Source of the DNA: Puniceicoccaceae bacterium 5H
GTDB taxonomy: Bacteria; Verrucomicrobiota; Verrucomicrobiia; Opitutales; Oceanipulchritudinaceae
Assembly: GCA_009772895.1 (NCBI GenBank)
Contig: WOUP01000003.1
Coordinates: 1 to 64,000 of the forward strand
Direction: 5' to 3'
Length of the DNA stretch: 64,000 nucleotides
The position numbers were made by a program, and so were the translations under genes. This document shows, one piece after another, positions 9,520-19,273 of this stretch. The notes beneath the pieces were generated by a model. That model worked only from the letters and a program-made list of their open reading frames with translations. It had not been told where the DNA came from and made no database searches. The first letter of the stretch is position 1, and each line of letters starts with the position of its first letter.

Positions 9520-10800
9520 TTACTGAGCCCGGGCCGCCGCCTGTTTTTCCTGGATCACGCGTTTGAGCATCTCTTGCAGTAGGCCGCCTTCGGTGTGGTT
9601 GAGCTGGTCCTTCTGATAGAGGAAGACGCAATAATCGAAGAAGAGCTGGGACTGGCGCAGGTTGCTGTTGATCGACCAAAGGGCGGTCTTGAAGGTGATC
9701 GAGCGTAAGGCGGTTGCGTCGTCGGCTGCGGCCAGCTGCTGCATTTCGTCGCGCAGGGCGGCCGCCTGGATCTTGCCCACTGGCTCGCTGCTTTTCATCA
9801 GGTTGAGCGCGGTGATGAGCTGGCGCACGGGGCGCACCTTGCCGGTGGCGAAGTATTCGGCCCAGAGCACATCCAGCTGTTCCGGCGTGGTGATCTCGCT
9901 GTAGCCGTCGGGCGGGGAGAGGTCGGCAATGCGGTTGCGGAAGGCCTTTTGCTGCTCGTCGATCGGCAGGCGGTCACTTTGCCCGAGCAGGGCCAGCACG
10001 AGGATGATGTTGGTCTGCTGGACCGCGTCGGGATCCTGGTTTTGGTAAAAGTCGACCGTCGGCTCGATCAGGAAGGGGTTGTCCTCGTAGATCGTCTTGA
10101 AGAGCCATGCGCTGGCCCAGTTGGGGCTGCCGTCGCCGTTGATCAGCAAATCTGGCAGGTTGGCGAGGTAATAGAGGGCCTGCTCCGGGCGGGGCTTGTT
10201 GGGGTATTCGAGATACCACCGGTCGAAGTTGGGCTCCTCGACCGCGAACTGAAAGGGCCGTAACTGGAGCTGCTGTTGCTCGGTATGGCTCTGGCCGCTG
10301 ATGCCGTCGTGGGCCGTGACGGTGATGGTGTAGGTTCCGGCCGGATCCTTGCCCTGCTTGAAGGCCAGCTGCACGAGGTCGGCGGGTGGCAGCACGTATT
10401 CGCCCGTCACGGGCTTGCTGTAGCCCCGGATACCTTCCATCGCGGCATACTCGCTGCCATCGGGCGCGGTAATGGTCACGTCGTAGCTCAAGTCGACCTT
10501 GCCCGCTTCGGACCGTGCGTAGCCGAGGAAGGCGGGCAGGATGCTGACCTGCTGCCCCCAGGTGATCTCCCCGATCGGGTTGATGTGGGGGCGGGCCTCT
10601 GAAGGGATGGAACTCCACCATTCGAGATCCGGGTCCTGCTCAGTCACCGCCAGCACAAATCTCAGGTCGTCGCGAGTCGGATCGGGGCTCTGGGCCCAGG
10701 CCGCCGGAGCCAACAGGGCGGCCAGCCAGGCGAGGCACGCCAGATAACGCAGGTAGGCGGGCAGACTGCCCGTATTCTGTTTCGGTTGCGGCAAGAGCAT
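9520..10800 (-). CDS. Secreted protein of unknown function
   Basis: The product (426 residues from the ATG at 10800) has a positively charged start, a hydrophobic segment (YLACLAWLAALLAP) and an AWAQS signal-peptidase-like site. The exported part has a beta-rich region (residues about 100-190, with ITAPDGSEYAA and GTYTITVTAHDG, like an Ig or Big-type fold) and a helical C-terminal half. No catalytic motif is visible. A GTG at 10845 could extend it by 15 residues, but this would place an unusually long leader before the signal peptide. It is divergent from the ATP-grasp operon, with 174 bases between them. I do not recognise the family. Confidence 0.75.
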   Translation of the reverse strand: MLLPQPKQNTGSLPAYLRYLACLAWLAALLAPAAWAQSPDPTRDDLRFVLAVTEQDPDLEWWSSIPSEARPHINPIGEITWGQQVSILPAFLGYARSEAGKVDLSYDVTITAPDGSEYAAMEGIRGYSKPVTGEYVLPPADLVQLAFKQGKDPAGTYTITVTAHDGISGQSHTEQQQLQLRPFQFAVEEPNFDRWYLEYPNKPRPEQALYYLANLPDLLINGDGSPNWASAWLFKTIYEDNPFLIEPTVDFYQNQDPDAVQQTNIILVLALLGQSDRLPIDEQQKAFRNRIADLSPPDGYSEITTPEQLDVLWAEYFATGKVRPVRQLITALNLMKSSEPVGKIQAAALRDEMQQLAAADDATALRSITFKTALWSINSNLRQSQLFFDYCVFLYQKDQLNHTEGGLLQEMLKRVIQEKQAAARAQ

Positions 10801-10974
10801 CGTCTGAAAAACCCCGAATTTACGCGTTCGTTGATGAATATCCACTCAGCCTTACGGATTATGTGGTCGATTTGGTAATGGGAATGCTGAGTGTAGGCCG
10901 GATAGGCGGCCGAGCCCCAGAAAGGGACTTGCACCGCCTTGTATCTGAGCCGTTAATATCCCCTAGAAACTCCG

Positions 10975-13464
10975 GTGACTGCATTTTTCTCCACCCCCAT
11001 TGCCCCCCAGGGTCCAGATCAAGGCGAGCTGGCCCGGGCGCCCGATCTCTATGGCCCGTTGACGACGGGTCTCGAGCAATATACGCCGCGTTCCCTGCGT
11101 TCGCGGCAGGCGGAGTTGGATGCGGCGACTTCGGAGTTGGAGGCCTACGCCGCGCTGCACCTCGACGAGGGCGAGTCCACCCAGTCCCTGCACGGGCGGC
11201 TCGACTTGATGCCGCGGGTGCTGGGACGGGCGGAATGGGAGCGCATCGAAAGCGGCCTGATCCAGCGCCTGGAAGCCTTCCGCCTCTTTACGCAAGACCT
11301 CTTCGGCCAGCAGCGTTTCCTGCAAGACCGCCTGTTGCCGATCGACGCCATCTGGAACGACCCGGCCTTCCGCGTGGAGTGGATGGGCCTGCCGCTGCCG
11401 GGCAACGGCCCCTTTACGCTGATGGCGCTCGATCTCCTGCCTACGGGGGACGGTAGCTGGGCGGTGAGCGACCACTGGTTTTCGCGGCCGGTCGGCCTGG
11501 GCGCGATCCTGCAACATCGTCGCCTGCTCACCCAATCCGTGCCGGAGTTGTTCGATACCATGCGCGTGGCGACGGTGCAGCCGTTTGCAGACCTCCTGGG
11601 CGAGACGCTGGCCTATCTGGCGGACGACGCGCAGGGGCGCGAGCCGGGCATCGTGATGCTGGGCGAATCGACGCACCCGGCCATGCGCTTCGAAGACAGC
11701 TTTCTCGCGCGTCACCTCGGTCTGCCGTTGGTCCAGCCGGGCGACCTGCTGGTGCGCGACGGTGAGGTATTCTGGCGCACGGTGCAGGGCCTCAAGCCCG
11801 TGCAGGTCATCTGGCGGCGCGTGCAAGGAGCGTCCATCGACCCGGTAGCGCTGAGCACCAACGTCGTACCGGGCAAGGGCGTGGCCGGCCTTTTGCACGC
11901 CGTGCGACAAGGCTCGGTGCAGATCGTCAATGCCCCGGGGGCGGGAGTGGCCGAGAGTCGCGGCCTCCTGCGCTTCGCCAACCAGATCGTGCGCTACTAC
12001 ATGCAGCAGGATCCGTTGATGGAGACGGTCGAGACCTTCAATCTCTCCGACGTCGACCAGGCGCTACAGGTGCTGGACCATCCCGAGCAGTGGCTGATCC
12101 AACCGATGCACGACCGGGTGCGCCCGTTGGAATGGCCGGAAGGCGGCCCGAAGTCCGAGGCGGCGAAGTCGTGGATCGCGACGATGGGGCGCTACCTCGT
12201 GGCCCAACGACGCCCGCAGATGCCCGCTCTTCCCTGCTTCAACGGGCAGGAGTGGAGCCCGCGCAACCTCGCTCTGCGCGTCTTTGCACTCTGGACGGCC
12301 GACGGCGTGCAGATCTTGCCCGGCGGCCTTTCCTGGGAGCCAGAGGGCTTCAAGACGCCCGGCCGCCCCGCGGTGAAGGACACCTGGGTGGAGGCACCGC
12401 CAGAGGGGCCTTACCCGTGGGTCGAGGAGGGCCGGGACTTCAATGTGACCGTGCTCAATGCCCTCGGTAGTCGCCCTGCGGAATCCATGTATTGGATGGG
12501 GCGCTACCTGGAGCGGGCGGAAAATACGGCCCGCATGGTGCGCACGCTCTACGAGATCCCCGCCGCCGAGCGCGGCATCGCCAACAGCAAGACCGATGCG
12601 CCCCAGCTCTTGCGCCTCATCGCCCAACTGGTGCACCTGCCGCTCGAGCAAGAGCAGGAACTCCTGCTCGGCAAGCTGCTGGTCGAAGGCAATGCGCCCC
12701 AATCGGTCTGCAGCTGCCTGCAAAGCGCCCAGCAGAGCGCGCGCGGCATCCGCGAACGCCTCTCGCCGGAGTTCTGGAAGGCGCTCAACTCGCAGGTCGT
12801 CAACCTCGAGCGTTGGGGTGATCGCCAGCGCCTGACCACCCGGGCGGCGGCGGACATCTGTTCGAGCGTGGTCGCGGGCATCAGCCGCGTCTTCGGCACG
12901 GCTCGGCGCACGCTCGTGCACGATGTGTCGTGGCACTTTTTCAGCTTCGGGGCGCTGCTCGAGCGCACCATTACCACGGCGGCGCTGCTGGAGACGGTGT
13001 TGCTGCCGTGGCTCCAGACCGACGGCGATTCGCAGAAGCGCGACCGCACGGAGCTGGTGGTGTTGCTGCGACTCACGAGCTCACTCGACGCCTACCACCG
13101 GGAGAATCGCGTGCGTGCCTTGCCGCGCCGGGTGGCTCGCCTGCTCTGGCAAAGTGAAGTCTTGCCCCACGCGGTCGCCTACGGCCTGCGCGAGATGATG
13201 AGCGATCTCGAGGCCATCGAGCGCACCGCCCTCGATGCGCCGGCATTGGAGCAGAGCCTGGGCGAATTGCGCGGGCATGTGAGCACGCTTTCGTGGGGCC
13301 GCCGCGCCGCCACCGGGCAAGACGTCATCCCCATCCCGCCGAGCACGCTGGACGAATTGCTCACCTTGCGCCAGCGTATCGAAGCCCTGCACGTGCAGCT
13401 CGAGGACCGCTACTTCAGCCACCAGGCCCCCATGGCCGCCTACCACCCGCGCTATGTTGTTTGA
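10975..13464 (+). CDS. Circularly permuted ATP-grasp / alpha-E domain fusion
   Basis: The 829-residue protein joins an N-terminal circularly permuted ATP-grasp domain (old names DUF404/DUF407, about residues 1-480) to a C-terminal alpha-E domain (DUF403, from about 490, with SMYWMGRYLERAENTARM). Family members are predicted amide or peptide ligases. In this copy the signature that reads [12 protein letters not shown] in the partner at 14414 is replaced by SDHWFSRPVG..LQHR. The [10 protein letters not shown] nucleotide-binding block is missing altogether, so the ATP-grasp half is probably inactive. The start is GTG with only a weak ribosome binding site. It is the first gene of the operon and overlaps the transglutaminase gene by 11 bases, suggesting translational coupling. 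Confidence 0.88.
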   Translation: MTAFFSTPIAPQGPDQGELARAPDLYGPLTTGLEQYTPRSLRSRQAELDAATSELEAYAALHLDEGESTQSLHGRLDLMPRVLGRAEWERIESGLIQRLEAFRLFTQDLFGQQRFLQDRLLPIDAIWNDPAFRVEWMGLPLPGNGPFTLMALDLLPTGDGSWAVSDHWFSRPVGLGAILQHRRLLTQSVPELFDTMRVATVQPFADLLGETLAYLADDAQGREPGIVMLGESTHPAMRFEDSFLARHLGLPLVQPGDLLVRDGEVFWRTVQGLKPVQVIWRRVQGASIDPVALSTNVVPGKGVAGLLHAVRQGSVQIVNAPGAGVAESRGLLRFANQIVRYYMQQDPLMETVETFNLSDVDQALQVLDHPEQWLIQPMHDRVRPLEWPEGGPKSEAAKSWIATMGRYLVAQRRPQMPALPCFNGQEWSPRNLALRVFALWTADGVQILPGGLSWEPEGFKTPGRPAVKDTWVEAPPEGPYPWVEEGRDFNVTVLNALGSRPAESMYWMGRYLERAENTARMVRTLYEIPAAERGIANSKTDAPQLLRLIAQLVHLPLEQEQELLLGKLLVEGNAPQSVCSCLQSAQQSARGIRERLSPEFWKALNSQVVNLERWGDRQRLTTRAAADICSSVVAGISRVFGTARRTLVHDVSWHFFSFGALLERTITTAALLETVLLPWLQTDGDSQKRDRTELVVLLRLTSSLDAYHRENRVRALPRRVARLLWQSEVLPHAVAYGLREMMSDLEAIERTALDAPALEQSLGELRGHVSTLSWGRRAATGQDVIPIPPSTLDELLTLRQRIEALHVQLEDRYFSHQAPMAAYHPRYVV

Positions 13465-14338
13465 GGTCAGCCACCGCACCACCTACCGCTACAGCACGCC
13501 CGCCTTCGAGTCGGTCGCGGAGTTGCGCATGGCCCCGCTGACCAACGCCCACCAGCGGGTGGACGACTTTCGCCTCACGATCGAGCCTTCGGCCCCCATC
13601 CGCACCTACCGCGACTTCTTCGGCAACCGCGTGGACTATTTTTCGCTGCCCTTCCGCCACGAGCAGCTGGAGGTGGTGGCGAGGGCGACGGTCGAGACGC
13701 GTTGCGCGCCCAACCTCGAGGTATTGCGCGAGGTGACGGTCGACGAAGCGCGGCAGATCCAGCGCAGCCAGCTCAACGACTACTTCCCGTATCTCCAGCG
13801 CAGTGCCTACGTGCCCACGGCGTTGGTGGCCGAGTTTGGCGTGCCGCAGTTTTTTGTGCCCGGCGGTAGCCTGACGGATGCGGCGTGGCAGGCCTGTCAG
13901 TGGATCTACGACAACTTTACCTACGCGCCCGGCACGACCGAGGTGAATACGCCCCTGCGCGAGGTCTTCGAGAAAAAGGTGGGGGTGTGCCAGGATTACG
14001 CGCACCTGCTGCTGGCCATCTGCCGCTTTCACCGCATCCCGTGCCGCTACGTCAGCGGCTACATCGAGGCCTTCGATCCCACGGTGGCGGCCGATGAGCC
14101 CTGGCGCGGGGCCGCCGCGACTCACGCGTGGGTCGAAGTCGCCCTGCCCGGCGGCGTCTGGTGGGGGCTGGATCCGACCAACCGCCAGATCGTGGGCGAG
14201 CGTCATATCAAGACGGCCGTGGGGCGCGATTATGCCGACGTGGCCCCCATGCGCGGCACCTTCAACGGCGCGCCGCAGCACCAGCTGGACGTCGCGGTGG
14301 AGGTCCAGCGGCTGACGCCCCAACCGGCCCAAGGTTGA
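13454..14338 (+). CDS. Transglutaminase-like cysteine protease family protein
   Basis: The 294-residue protein has the N-terminal beta domain that precedes bacterial transglutaminase-like folds (starting MLFEVSHRTTYRYSTP) and a core with a complete papain-like triad: Cys179 in GVCQDYAHL, His224 in ATHAWVEV and Asp240 in GLDPTN. It has no signal peptide, so a cytoplasmic site is expected. Proteins of this type occur next to ATP-grasp and alpha-E genes and are thought to process or hydrolyse the peptide product. The start overlaps the end of the preceding fusion gene, and the next gene begins 75 bases downstream, consistent with one transcript. Confidence 0.93.
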   Translation: MLFEVSHRTTYRYSTPAFESVAELRMAPLTNAHQRVDDFRLTIEPSAPIRTYRDFFGNRVDYFSLPFRHEQLEVVARATVETRCAPNLEVLREVTVDEARQIQRSQLNDYFPYLQRSAYVPTALVAEFGVPQFFVPGGSLTDAAWQACQWIYDNFTYAPGTTEVNTPLREVFEKKVGVCQDYAHLLLAICRFHRIPCRYVSGYIEAFDPTVAADEPWRGAAATHAWVEVALPGGVWWGLDPTNRQIVGERHIKTAVGRDYADVAPMRGTFNGAPQHQLDVAVEVQRLTPQPAQG

Positions 14339-14413
14339 CCCCTTGCGCTTTTTCGGGCATATTATGCCTCCCGGATGCAAGGCGGCACTCCAGGTGCTTA
14401 ATCGTTTATCAGG

Positions 14414-15904
14414 ATGGATTTCACGCGCTACTCGGTCGAAAATTACTTCGACGAAATGTTTGTCGGCTCTGCCGAACCCCGCTCCCATTACCGCCGCCTG
14501 TTCGAAGCGCTCCAGCAGCTGAGCGAAGAGGAATATCAGGCCAAACAACGCGCGGTGGACCACGCGTTTTTGCGGCAGGGCATCACCTTTACCGTCTATC
14601 ACGACCAGGAGGGCACGGAGCGGATCTTTCCGTTCGACCTCATCCCGCGCATCATTCCCGGGCGCGAATGGAACCACCTCGAAGAGGGGCTGATCCAGCG
14701 CGTGACCGCCCTCAACCTCTTCCTCAAGGACCTCTACCACGAGCAGAAGATCCTCAAGGACGGCGTCATCCCGCATCACGTGGTGGACAGCGCTGAGCAT
14801 TTTCGACCAGAGATGCAGGGCGTGAAGGTGCCGCACGACATTTACGTGCACATTTGCGGCACCGACCTCATCCGGGGGGCCGACGGTGATTACTACGTGC
14901 TGGAAGACAACGCGCGCTGTCCCTCAGGGGTCAGCTACATGCTGGAAAACCGGCAGGCGATCAAGCGCGCGTTTCCCCGCCTCTTCCCGCGGGCCGGTGT
15001 CGCGCCGGTCGCCAATTACGGGGACGAACTGCTGCGGGTGCTGCGCCACATCGCGCCCAACGGCAATCCCGATCCGACGGTCGTGATCCTTACGCCCGGG
15101 CCCTACAACAGCGCGTATTTCGAGCACTGCTTCCTCGCGCGTCAGATGGGCATCGAGATCGTCGAGGGCCGCGACCTCATCGTGCAGGACGACCGCGTCT
15201 ACATGCGCACGACCCAAGGGTTGCAACGCGTGCACGTGATCTACCGCCGCCTCAACGACGACTTTATCGACCCCTGCGTCTTCCGGCGCGACTCCGTGCT
15301 CGGGGTGCCGGGCCTCATGCGCGCCTACCAGGCCGGCCACGTCGCGCTCGCCAACGCCGTCGGCACCGGCGCCTGCGACGACAAGGTGATGTATTACTAC
15401 GTGCCGCGCATGATCAAATATTACCTCGATCAGGACCCGATCCTGCACAACGTCGAGACCTACCTGGCCGGCGAGGAAGACGACCGCCGCTTCATTCTCG
15501 AAAATCTGGACAAGCTCGTGGTCAAGAGCGCCAACGAGGCCGGCGGCTACGGCATGTTGATGGGCCCCAAGGCGAGCAAGGAGGAAATCGCCGAGTTTCG
15601 GGACAAGATCGTGGCCGATCCGCGCAATTTCATCGCTCAGCCCATGATTTCGCTCAGTCGTGTGCCCACCTGGTCCCGCGAACACGGCGTGGCCGGTCGT
15701 CACGTGGACCTGCGGCCCTTCGTGCTCTTCGGCGACAAGCCCCGCATCGTGCCCGGCGGTCTCACCCGCGTGGCCCTGCGCCCGGGCAGCATGGTCGTCA
15801 ATTCCTCACAGGGCGGCGGCTCCAAAGATACCTGGGTGCTGCGCGAAGACGAGGGCCCGATCGACGACGGCGCGGCCACACAGCAGCAATCGCAATCCCT
15901 TTAA
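14414..15904 (+). CDS. Circularly permuted type 2 ATP-grasp protein
   Basis: This stand-alone ATP-grasp protein (496 residues) carries the full set of family motifs: [17 protein letters not shown] near residue 164, [34 protein letters not shown] near residue 370, and [10 protein letters not shown] followed by [10 protein letters not shown]. It is predicted to form an amide bond between a carboxylate and an amine at the expense of ATP; the substrates are unknown. It is the intact paralogue of the degenerate domain in the fusion at 10975. It lies 12 bases before the alpha-E gene with which it probably works as a pair. Confidence 0.93.
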   Translation: MDFTRYSVENYFDEMFVGSAEPRSHYRRLFEALQQLSEEEYQAKQRAVDHAFLRQGITFTVYHDQEGTERIFPFDLIPRIIPGREWNHLEEGLIQRVTALNLFLKDLYHEQKILKDGVIPHHVVDSAEHFRPEMQGVKVPHDIYVHICGTDLIRGADGDYYVLEDNARCPSGVSYMLENRQAIKRAFPRLFPRAGVAPVANYGDELLRVLRHIAPNGNPDPTVVILTPGPYNSAYFEHCFLARQMGIEIVEGRDLIVQDDRVYMRTTQGLQRVHVIYRRLNDDFIDPCVFRRDSVLGVPGLMRAYQAGHVALANAVGTGACDDKVMYYYVPRMIKYYLDQDPILHNVETYLAGEEDDRRFILENLDKLVVKSANEAGGYGMLMGPKASKEEIAEFRDKIVADPRNFIAQPMISLSRVPTWSREHGVAGRHVDLRPFVLFGDKPRIVPGGLTRVALRPGSMVVNSSQGGGSKDTWVLREDEGPIDDGAATQQQSQSL

Positions 15905-15916
15905 CCTTCGTTCGCC

Positions 15917-16936
15917 ATGCTTTCCCGAGTTGCTGACAGCCTATACTGGATCGGACGCTACATCGAACGCGTCGAAAACACGGCCCGCCTGCTCGAGGTG
16001 AACCTGCAGTTGATGCTGGACTTCGATGCCTTCGACGACGTGGGTTCCGAGCCGAACTGGCAAGCCGTGCTGCAGACCACCCTCTGCGTCGGTGCCTTTT
16101 ACGAGCGCCACGAGACCGCCGACAGCCAGACCGTGACCGATTTTCTGACGTTCGACCGCAGTAACCCGACCTCGATCATCGGCAGTATTCACGCCGCGCG
16201 CGAAAACGCCCGCATGATCCGCGACCAGATCACCGAGGAGATGTGGGAGGCGATCAACGAGCTGTATCACTTCGTGCGCGAGCAAAACGCCGAGGCCGTC
16301 TGGCACGACGACGTTTACACCTTCTTCCGCCGGATCAAGGGCTTCGTCTACCGCATGCAGGGCCTGACCAACAGCACCTACGTGCGCAAGGAAGGCTATA
16401 AGTTCATGCAGCTCGGCCAGTTCCTCGAGCGCGCCGACCAGACGACCCGCATCCTCGACCTCAAAACCTATCTGCCCTTGCCCGAGACGCAGAGCGTGGG
16501 CGGCGTGGCCGACGGGGCAGGCTGGGTGGCCGTGCTCAAGGCCACGAGCGCGCTCGATGCCTACCTGCACGTCTATCCCGCGGATGTCCAGGGCAGCCAG
16601 GTGGCGGAATTCCTCGTACTCGCGCCGGACTTCCCTCGCAGCGTGCGCTTTTGCCTGCGCCAGATCGACAAGAGCCTGCGCTCCCTCAGCGGCACCGACG
16701 AAGGCTTTTTCTCCAACCCGGTCGAAAAGACCGCCGGCCGCTTGCGCGCCGAAGTCGCCTACACCACCCGCGAGGAGATCGAGGAAGAGGGCCTGCACAG
16801 CTTTGTCGACCGGGTGCAGCGCTCCCTCAACGACATCAACAACGAGATCTACGAAGCCTACCTCGCCCTCCCGCAAATCGACCTCGAAGCCGAAATCGCC
16901 CGCCTCTCCCCCGAAAAGGAGCTGGCCCAGCGGTAG
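15917..16936 (+). CDS. Alpha-E domain protein (DUF403)
   Basis: The protein (339 residues) is almost wholly helical and starts with the family signature MLSRVADSLYWIGRYIERVENTARLL. It also has KGFVYRMQGLTNSTYVRKEGY and the late FCLRQIDKSLRSLSG block. The biochemical role of alpha-E proteins is unproven; they are always found beside circularly permuted ATP-grasp proteins and are assumed to help handle the product. It is the last gene of the operon. Downstream lies repeat DNA with no obvious U-run terminator, so the hairpins there may serve as the transcript end. Confidence 0.93.
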   Translation: MLSRVADSLYWIGRYIERVENTARLLEVNLQLMLDFDAFDDVGSEPNWQAVLQTTLCVGAFYERHETADSQTVTDFLTFDRSNPTSIIGSIHAARENARMIRDQITEEMWEAINELYHFVREQNAEAVWHDDVYTFFRRIKGFVYRMQGLTNSTYVRKEGYKFMQLGQFLERADQTTRILDLKTYLPLPETQSVGGVADGAGWVAVLKATSALDAYLHVYPADVQGSQVAEFLVLAPDFPRSVRFCLRQIDKSLRSLSGTDEGFFSNPVEKTAGRLRAEVAYTTREEIEEEGLHSFVDRVQRSLNDINNEIYEAYLALPQIDLEAEIARLSPEKELAQR

Positions 16937-16943
16937 AGGGGGA

Positions 16944-17640
16944 ATGGCCTACGCTGACCCCGGAGGGGTCACTGCCTATAGCCGGTGGTTGAGGGGCCGG
17001 AGGCCCGACACCACCGGACCCTTGGCTCCGCGGACCGCATCCTGAAGGGATGCCACCGTAGCGGGTGGGAAGGGCTCGTTGCTGGCACCTCTTCAAGGTG
17101 CATTCGTCGACGGTTGGGGTAAACCGGTGGTGTCGCCCGCGCTGCGGGGCTCAACCACCGGCTACGGGCTGGCAAGCCTTCAGCTTGCTGGGTAGGGCGT
17201 CGTCGCGGACGAAAACCGGTTTCGCTGATGGTGGGATCGCGCCAGAAAAGCGGCGGGATGCGCCGCGCTTCGAGACGCGTTGGGCTATCCGGTGGCTTGC
17301 GTGGACGCTGTGCCCTTCCTTGTCCCCGGTCTTCCTGCACCCCTGAGTGGGTGCCATAGCGTAGCCGGGGCGTCGAGCGTAGCGAAGACCCCCGGATCCC
17401 CTGCAACGGAAGAAGACATCCTGAATGGATGCCATAGCTGTTTTGGGCCCAACGCTGGCGGTCCCGTTTCCAGCTTGATTGTGGCCTGCTTGACGGTCCG
17501 ACGTGAACGCCTGCGCTGACCCCGGAGGGGTCACTGCTTATAGCCGGTGGTTGAGGGCCGCCGGCCCGACACCACCGGACCGCCACAACGAAAAAAGGCA
17601 CCCTGGAGGGGGTGCCATCAGGGTCACGACTCCAGGCCAG
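16944..17640. repeat. Second palindromic repeat cluster
   Basis: The stretch has no credible gene. It contains at least eight modules. There are two near-identical copies of GACCCCGGAGGGGTC plus the CCGGTGGTTGAGG..CGACACCACCGG dyad (about 16956-17021 and 17518-17580) and an inverted dyad at about 17119-17155. Short hairpins are GCATCC-TGAAG-GGATGC (about 17039), the GCACCTCTTCAAGGTGC hairpin (about 17085), AAGCC/GGCTT-type at about 17171, GCACCC..GGGTGC (about 17337), GCATCC-TGAAT-GGATGC (about 17412) and GCACCC..GGGTGC (about 17599). It separates the ATP-grasp operon from the sugar dehydrogenase gene. Confidence 0.85.
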
Positions 17641-17746
17641 CGGACAGGAAGCCGCCGGGCGGGCGTCCGCCCGAAGAAGCTGCGTCCGCCGATTGAGTTC
17701 TGGGCGGAATGGGCTACGGTGGGGCGACTGCTAATTCTGGATATTC

Positions 17747-19168
17747 ATGCGACTGATGCGACTCCCTGACTTCTCCCGACTCTTTCTTTCCGGTCTCACC
17801 CTCGGCCTGGCCGCTTCGGCGGCGGGCCAATCCATCGACAGGGTCTACCAGCAATATTGCGCCACCTGCCACGGCGACGACCTGCAGGGTGGCATGGGCA
17901 CTTCATTGGTCGACGACGAATGGGCCTACGGCGGCACGGATGCCGACATCGCCCGCGTGATCCGCGAAGGCTTGCCGCTGAAGGGCATGCCGGCGTTCGG
18001 TGAGCAGCTGGACGACGAGCAGGTGCGCGCGATGGTCATCTACATTCGCGAACAGCAGGAGCAGGCGCGCCTCGAAGGCGTGCGCGAACGTGTGAAGCCG
18101 ACCGACGGCGTGGTGACGACCGAAGCGCACAAGTTCAAGCTCGAGCCGGTGGTGGAGGCCGACGACAAGACGTTCTGGTCCCTCGATTTCATGCCCGACG
18201 GCGCGATCATCGCCACCGAACAGGCGGGCCACCTCTGGCTGATCCGTGAGGGCAAGCTGACGGAAATCAAGGGTATCCCGGAAGTGCGCTACCGCGGTCA
18301 GGGCGGCTTGCTGGAGGTTGCCCTGCATCCGGATTACGAGAAAAACGGCTGGATCTACCTTTCCTACAGCGACGACCGCTTCCGGGGCGTCTCATTCACT
18401 GCCGTGGTGCGCGGGCGCATCGAGGACGGCCGTTGGACCGATCAGGAGACGATCTTCCAGGTGCCTCGAAAGCAGATGTTTGCCACCGCCCACCACTTCG
18501 GCAGCCGCTTCGTCTTCAAGGACGGCTACCTGTTTTTCGGCGTCGGCGAGCGCGGACACGGGGAGCTGGCGCAGGACCTCTCGCGGCCCAACGGCAAGAT
18601 CTTCCGCCTCTGGGATGACGGTCGCGTGCCCGACGACAACCCCTTTGTCGACCGCGAGGACGCGATCCCGGCGATCTGGAGCTACGGCCACCGCAATCCC
18701 CAGGGGCTCGACCTGAACCCCGCAACGGGCGAACTGTGGGAGAGTGAGCACGGCCCGCGTGGCGGCGACGAGCTGAACCTGATCGAGCCGGGCAAGAACT
18801 ACGGGTGGCCCGTCATCACCTACGGCATGAATTACAACGGCACGCCTATCACCGACCAGACGGCAAAGCCCGGCATGGAGCAGCCGATCACGCACTGGAC
18901 GCCCTCCATCGCGGTCTGCGGCATCGACTTTTACGAAGGCGACCCGTTTCCCCGCTGGAAGGGCAACCTCTTCGTCGGCGGCCTGGTGAGCGAGGAACTG
19001 CAGCGCGTGGTGATCGACGGCCATGAAGTGGTCGAACGCGAGATCATCCTCAAGGACCAGGGGCGCGTCCGCGACGTCGCCAGCGGCCCCGACGGCTACC
19101 TGTATGTGATCCTCAACCACAAGTCTCCCGCCGTCGGCAGCATCTATCGCCTCGTGCCGGCGGAGTGA
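17747..19168 (+). CDS. Cytochrome c / PQQ-dependent sugar dehydrogenase fusion
   Basis: The 473-residue protein is exported (signal LFLSGLTLGLAASAAG). It has an N-terminal class I cytochrome c domain, with CATCH haem site in YCATCHGDD and an axial Met in KGMPAFG. A soluble aldose (GdhB/Asd-type) six-bladed propeller follows: GQGGLLEVALHPDY, AHHFGSRFVF, YGHRNPQGLDLNPATGELW and HGPRGGDELNLI. It should oxidise aldoses or related sugars in the periplasm with PQQ and pass electrons to its own haem. No PQQ synthesis genes are nearby. The gene follows repeat DNA and ends facing the metallophosphoesterase gene. Confidence 0.92.
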   Translation: MRLMRLPDFSRLFLSGLTLGLAASAAGQSIDRVYQQYCATCHGDDLQGGMGTSLVDDEWAYGGTDADIARVIREGLPLKGMPAFGEQLDDEQVRAMVIYIREQQEQARLEGVRERVKPTDGVVTTEAHKFKLEPVVEADDKTFWSLDFMPDGAIIATEQAGHLWLIREGKLTEIKGIPEVRYRGQGGLLEVALHPDYEKNGWIYLSYSDDRFRGVSFTAVVRGRIEDGRWTDQETIFQVPRKQMFATAHHFGSRFVFKDGYLFFGVGERGHGELAQDLSRPNGKIFRLWDDGRVPDDNPFVDREDAIPAIWSYGHRNPQGLDLNPATGELWESEHGPRGGDELNLIEPGKNYGWPVITYGMNYNGTPITDQTAKPGMEQPITHWTPSIAVCGIDFYEGDPFPRWKGNLFVGGLVSEELQRVVIDGHEVVEREIILKDQGRVRDVASGPDGYLYVILNHKSPAVGSIYRLVPAE

Positions 19169-19215
19169 GGTGGACGAACGGGCTGGGGCGCGCATCCGTC
19201 GCGCCGCGTAGCCCC

Positions 19216-19248
19216 AAAAAAAGGCGCCCCTGCTGTTCAGGAGCGCCC
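19216..19248 (-). terminator. Terminator of the metallophosphoesterase gene
   Basis: On the minus strand the stem GGCGCTCCTG/CAGGGGCGCC (one G-T pair), loop AACAG, is followed by seven T residues. It lies 26-58 bases past the stop codon. Confidence 0.8.
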
Positions 19249-19273
19249 TTGTGCTGACTGGTCGAAGGTATGG

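Noticed and set aside
13415-14851. 478-codon minus-strand frame across the transglutaminase and ATP-grasp genes
   Set aside because: It spans two confirmed plus-strand genes and their spacer and lacks any motif.
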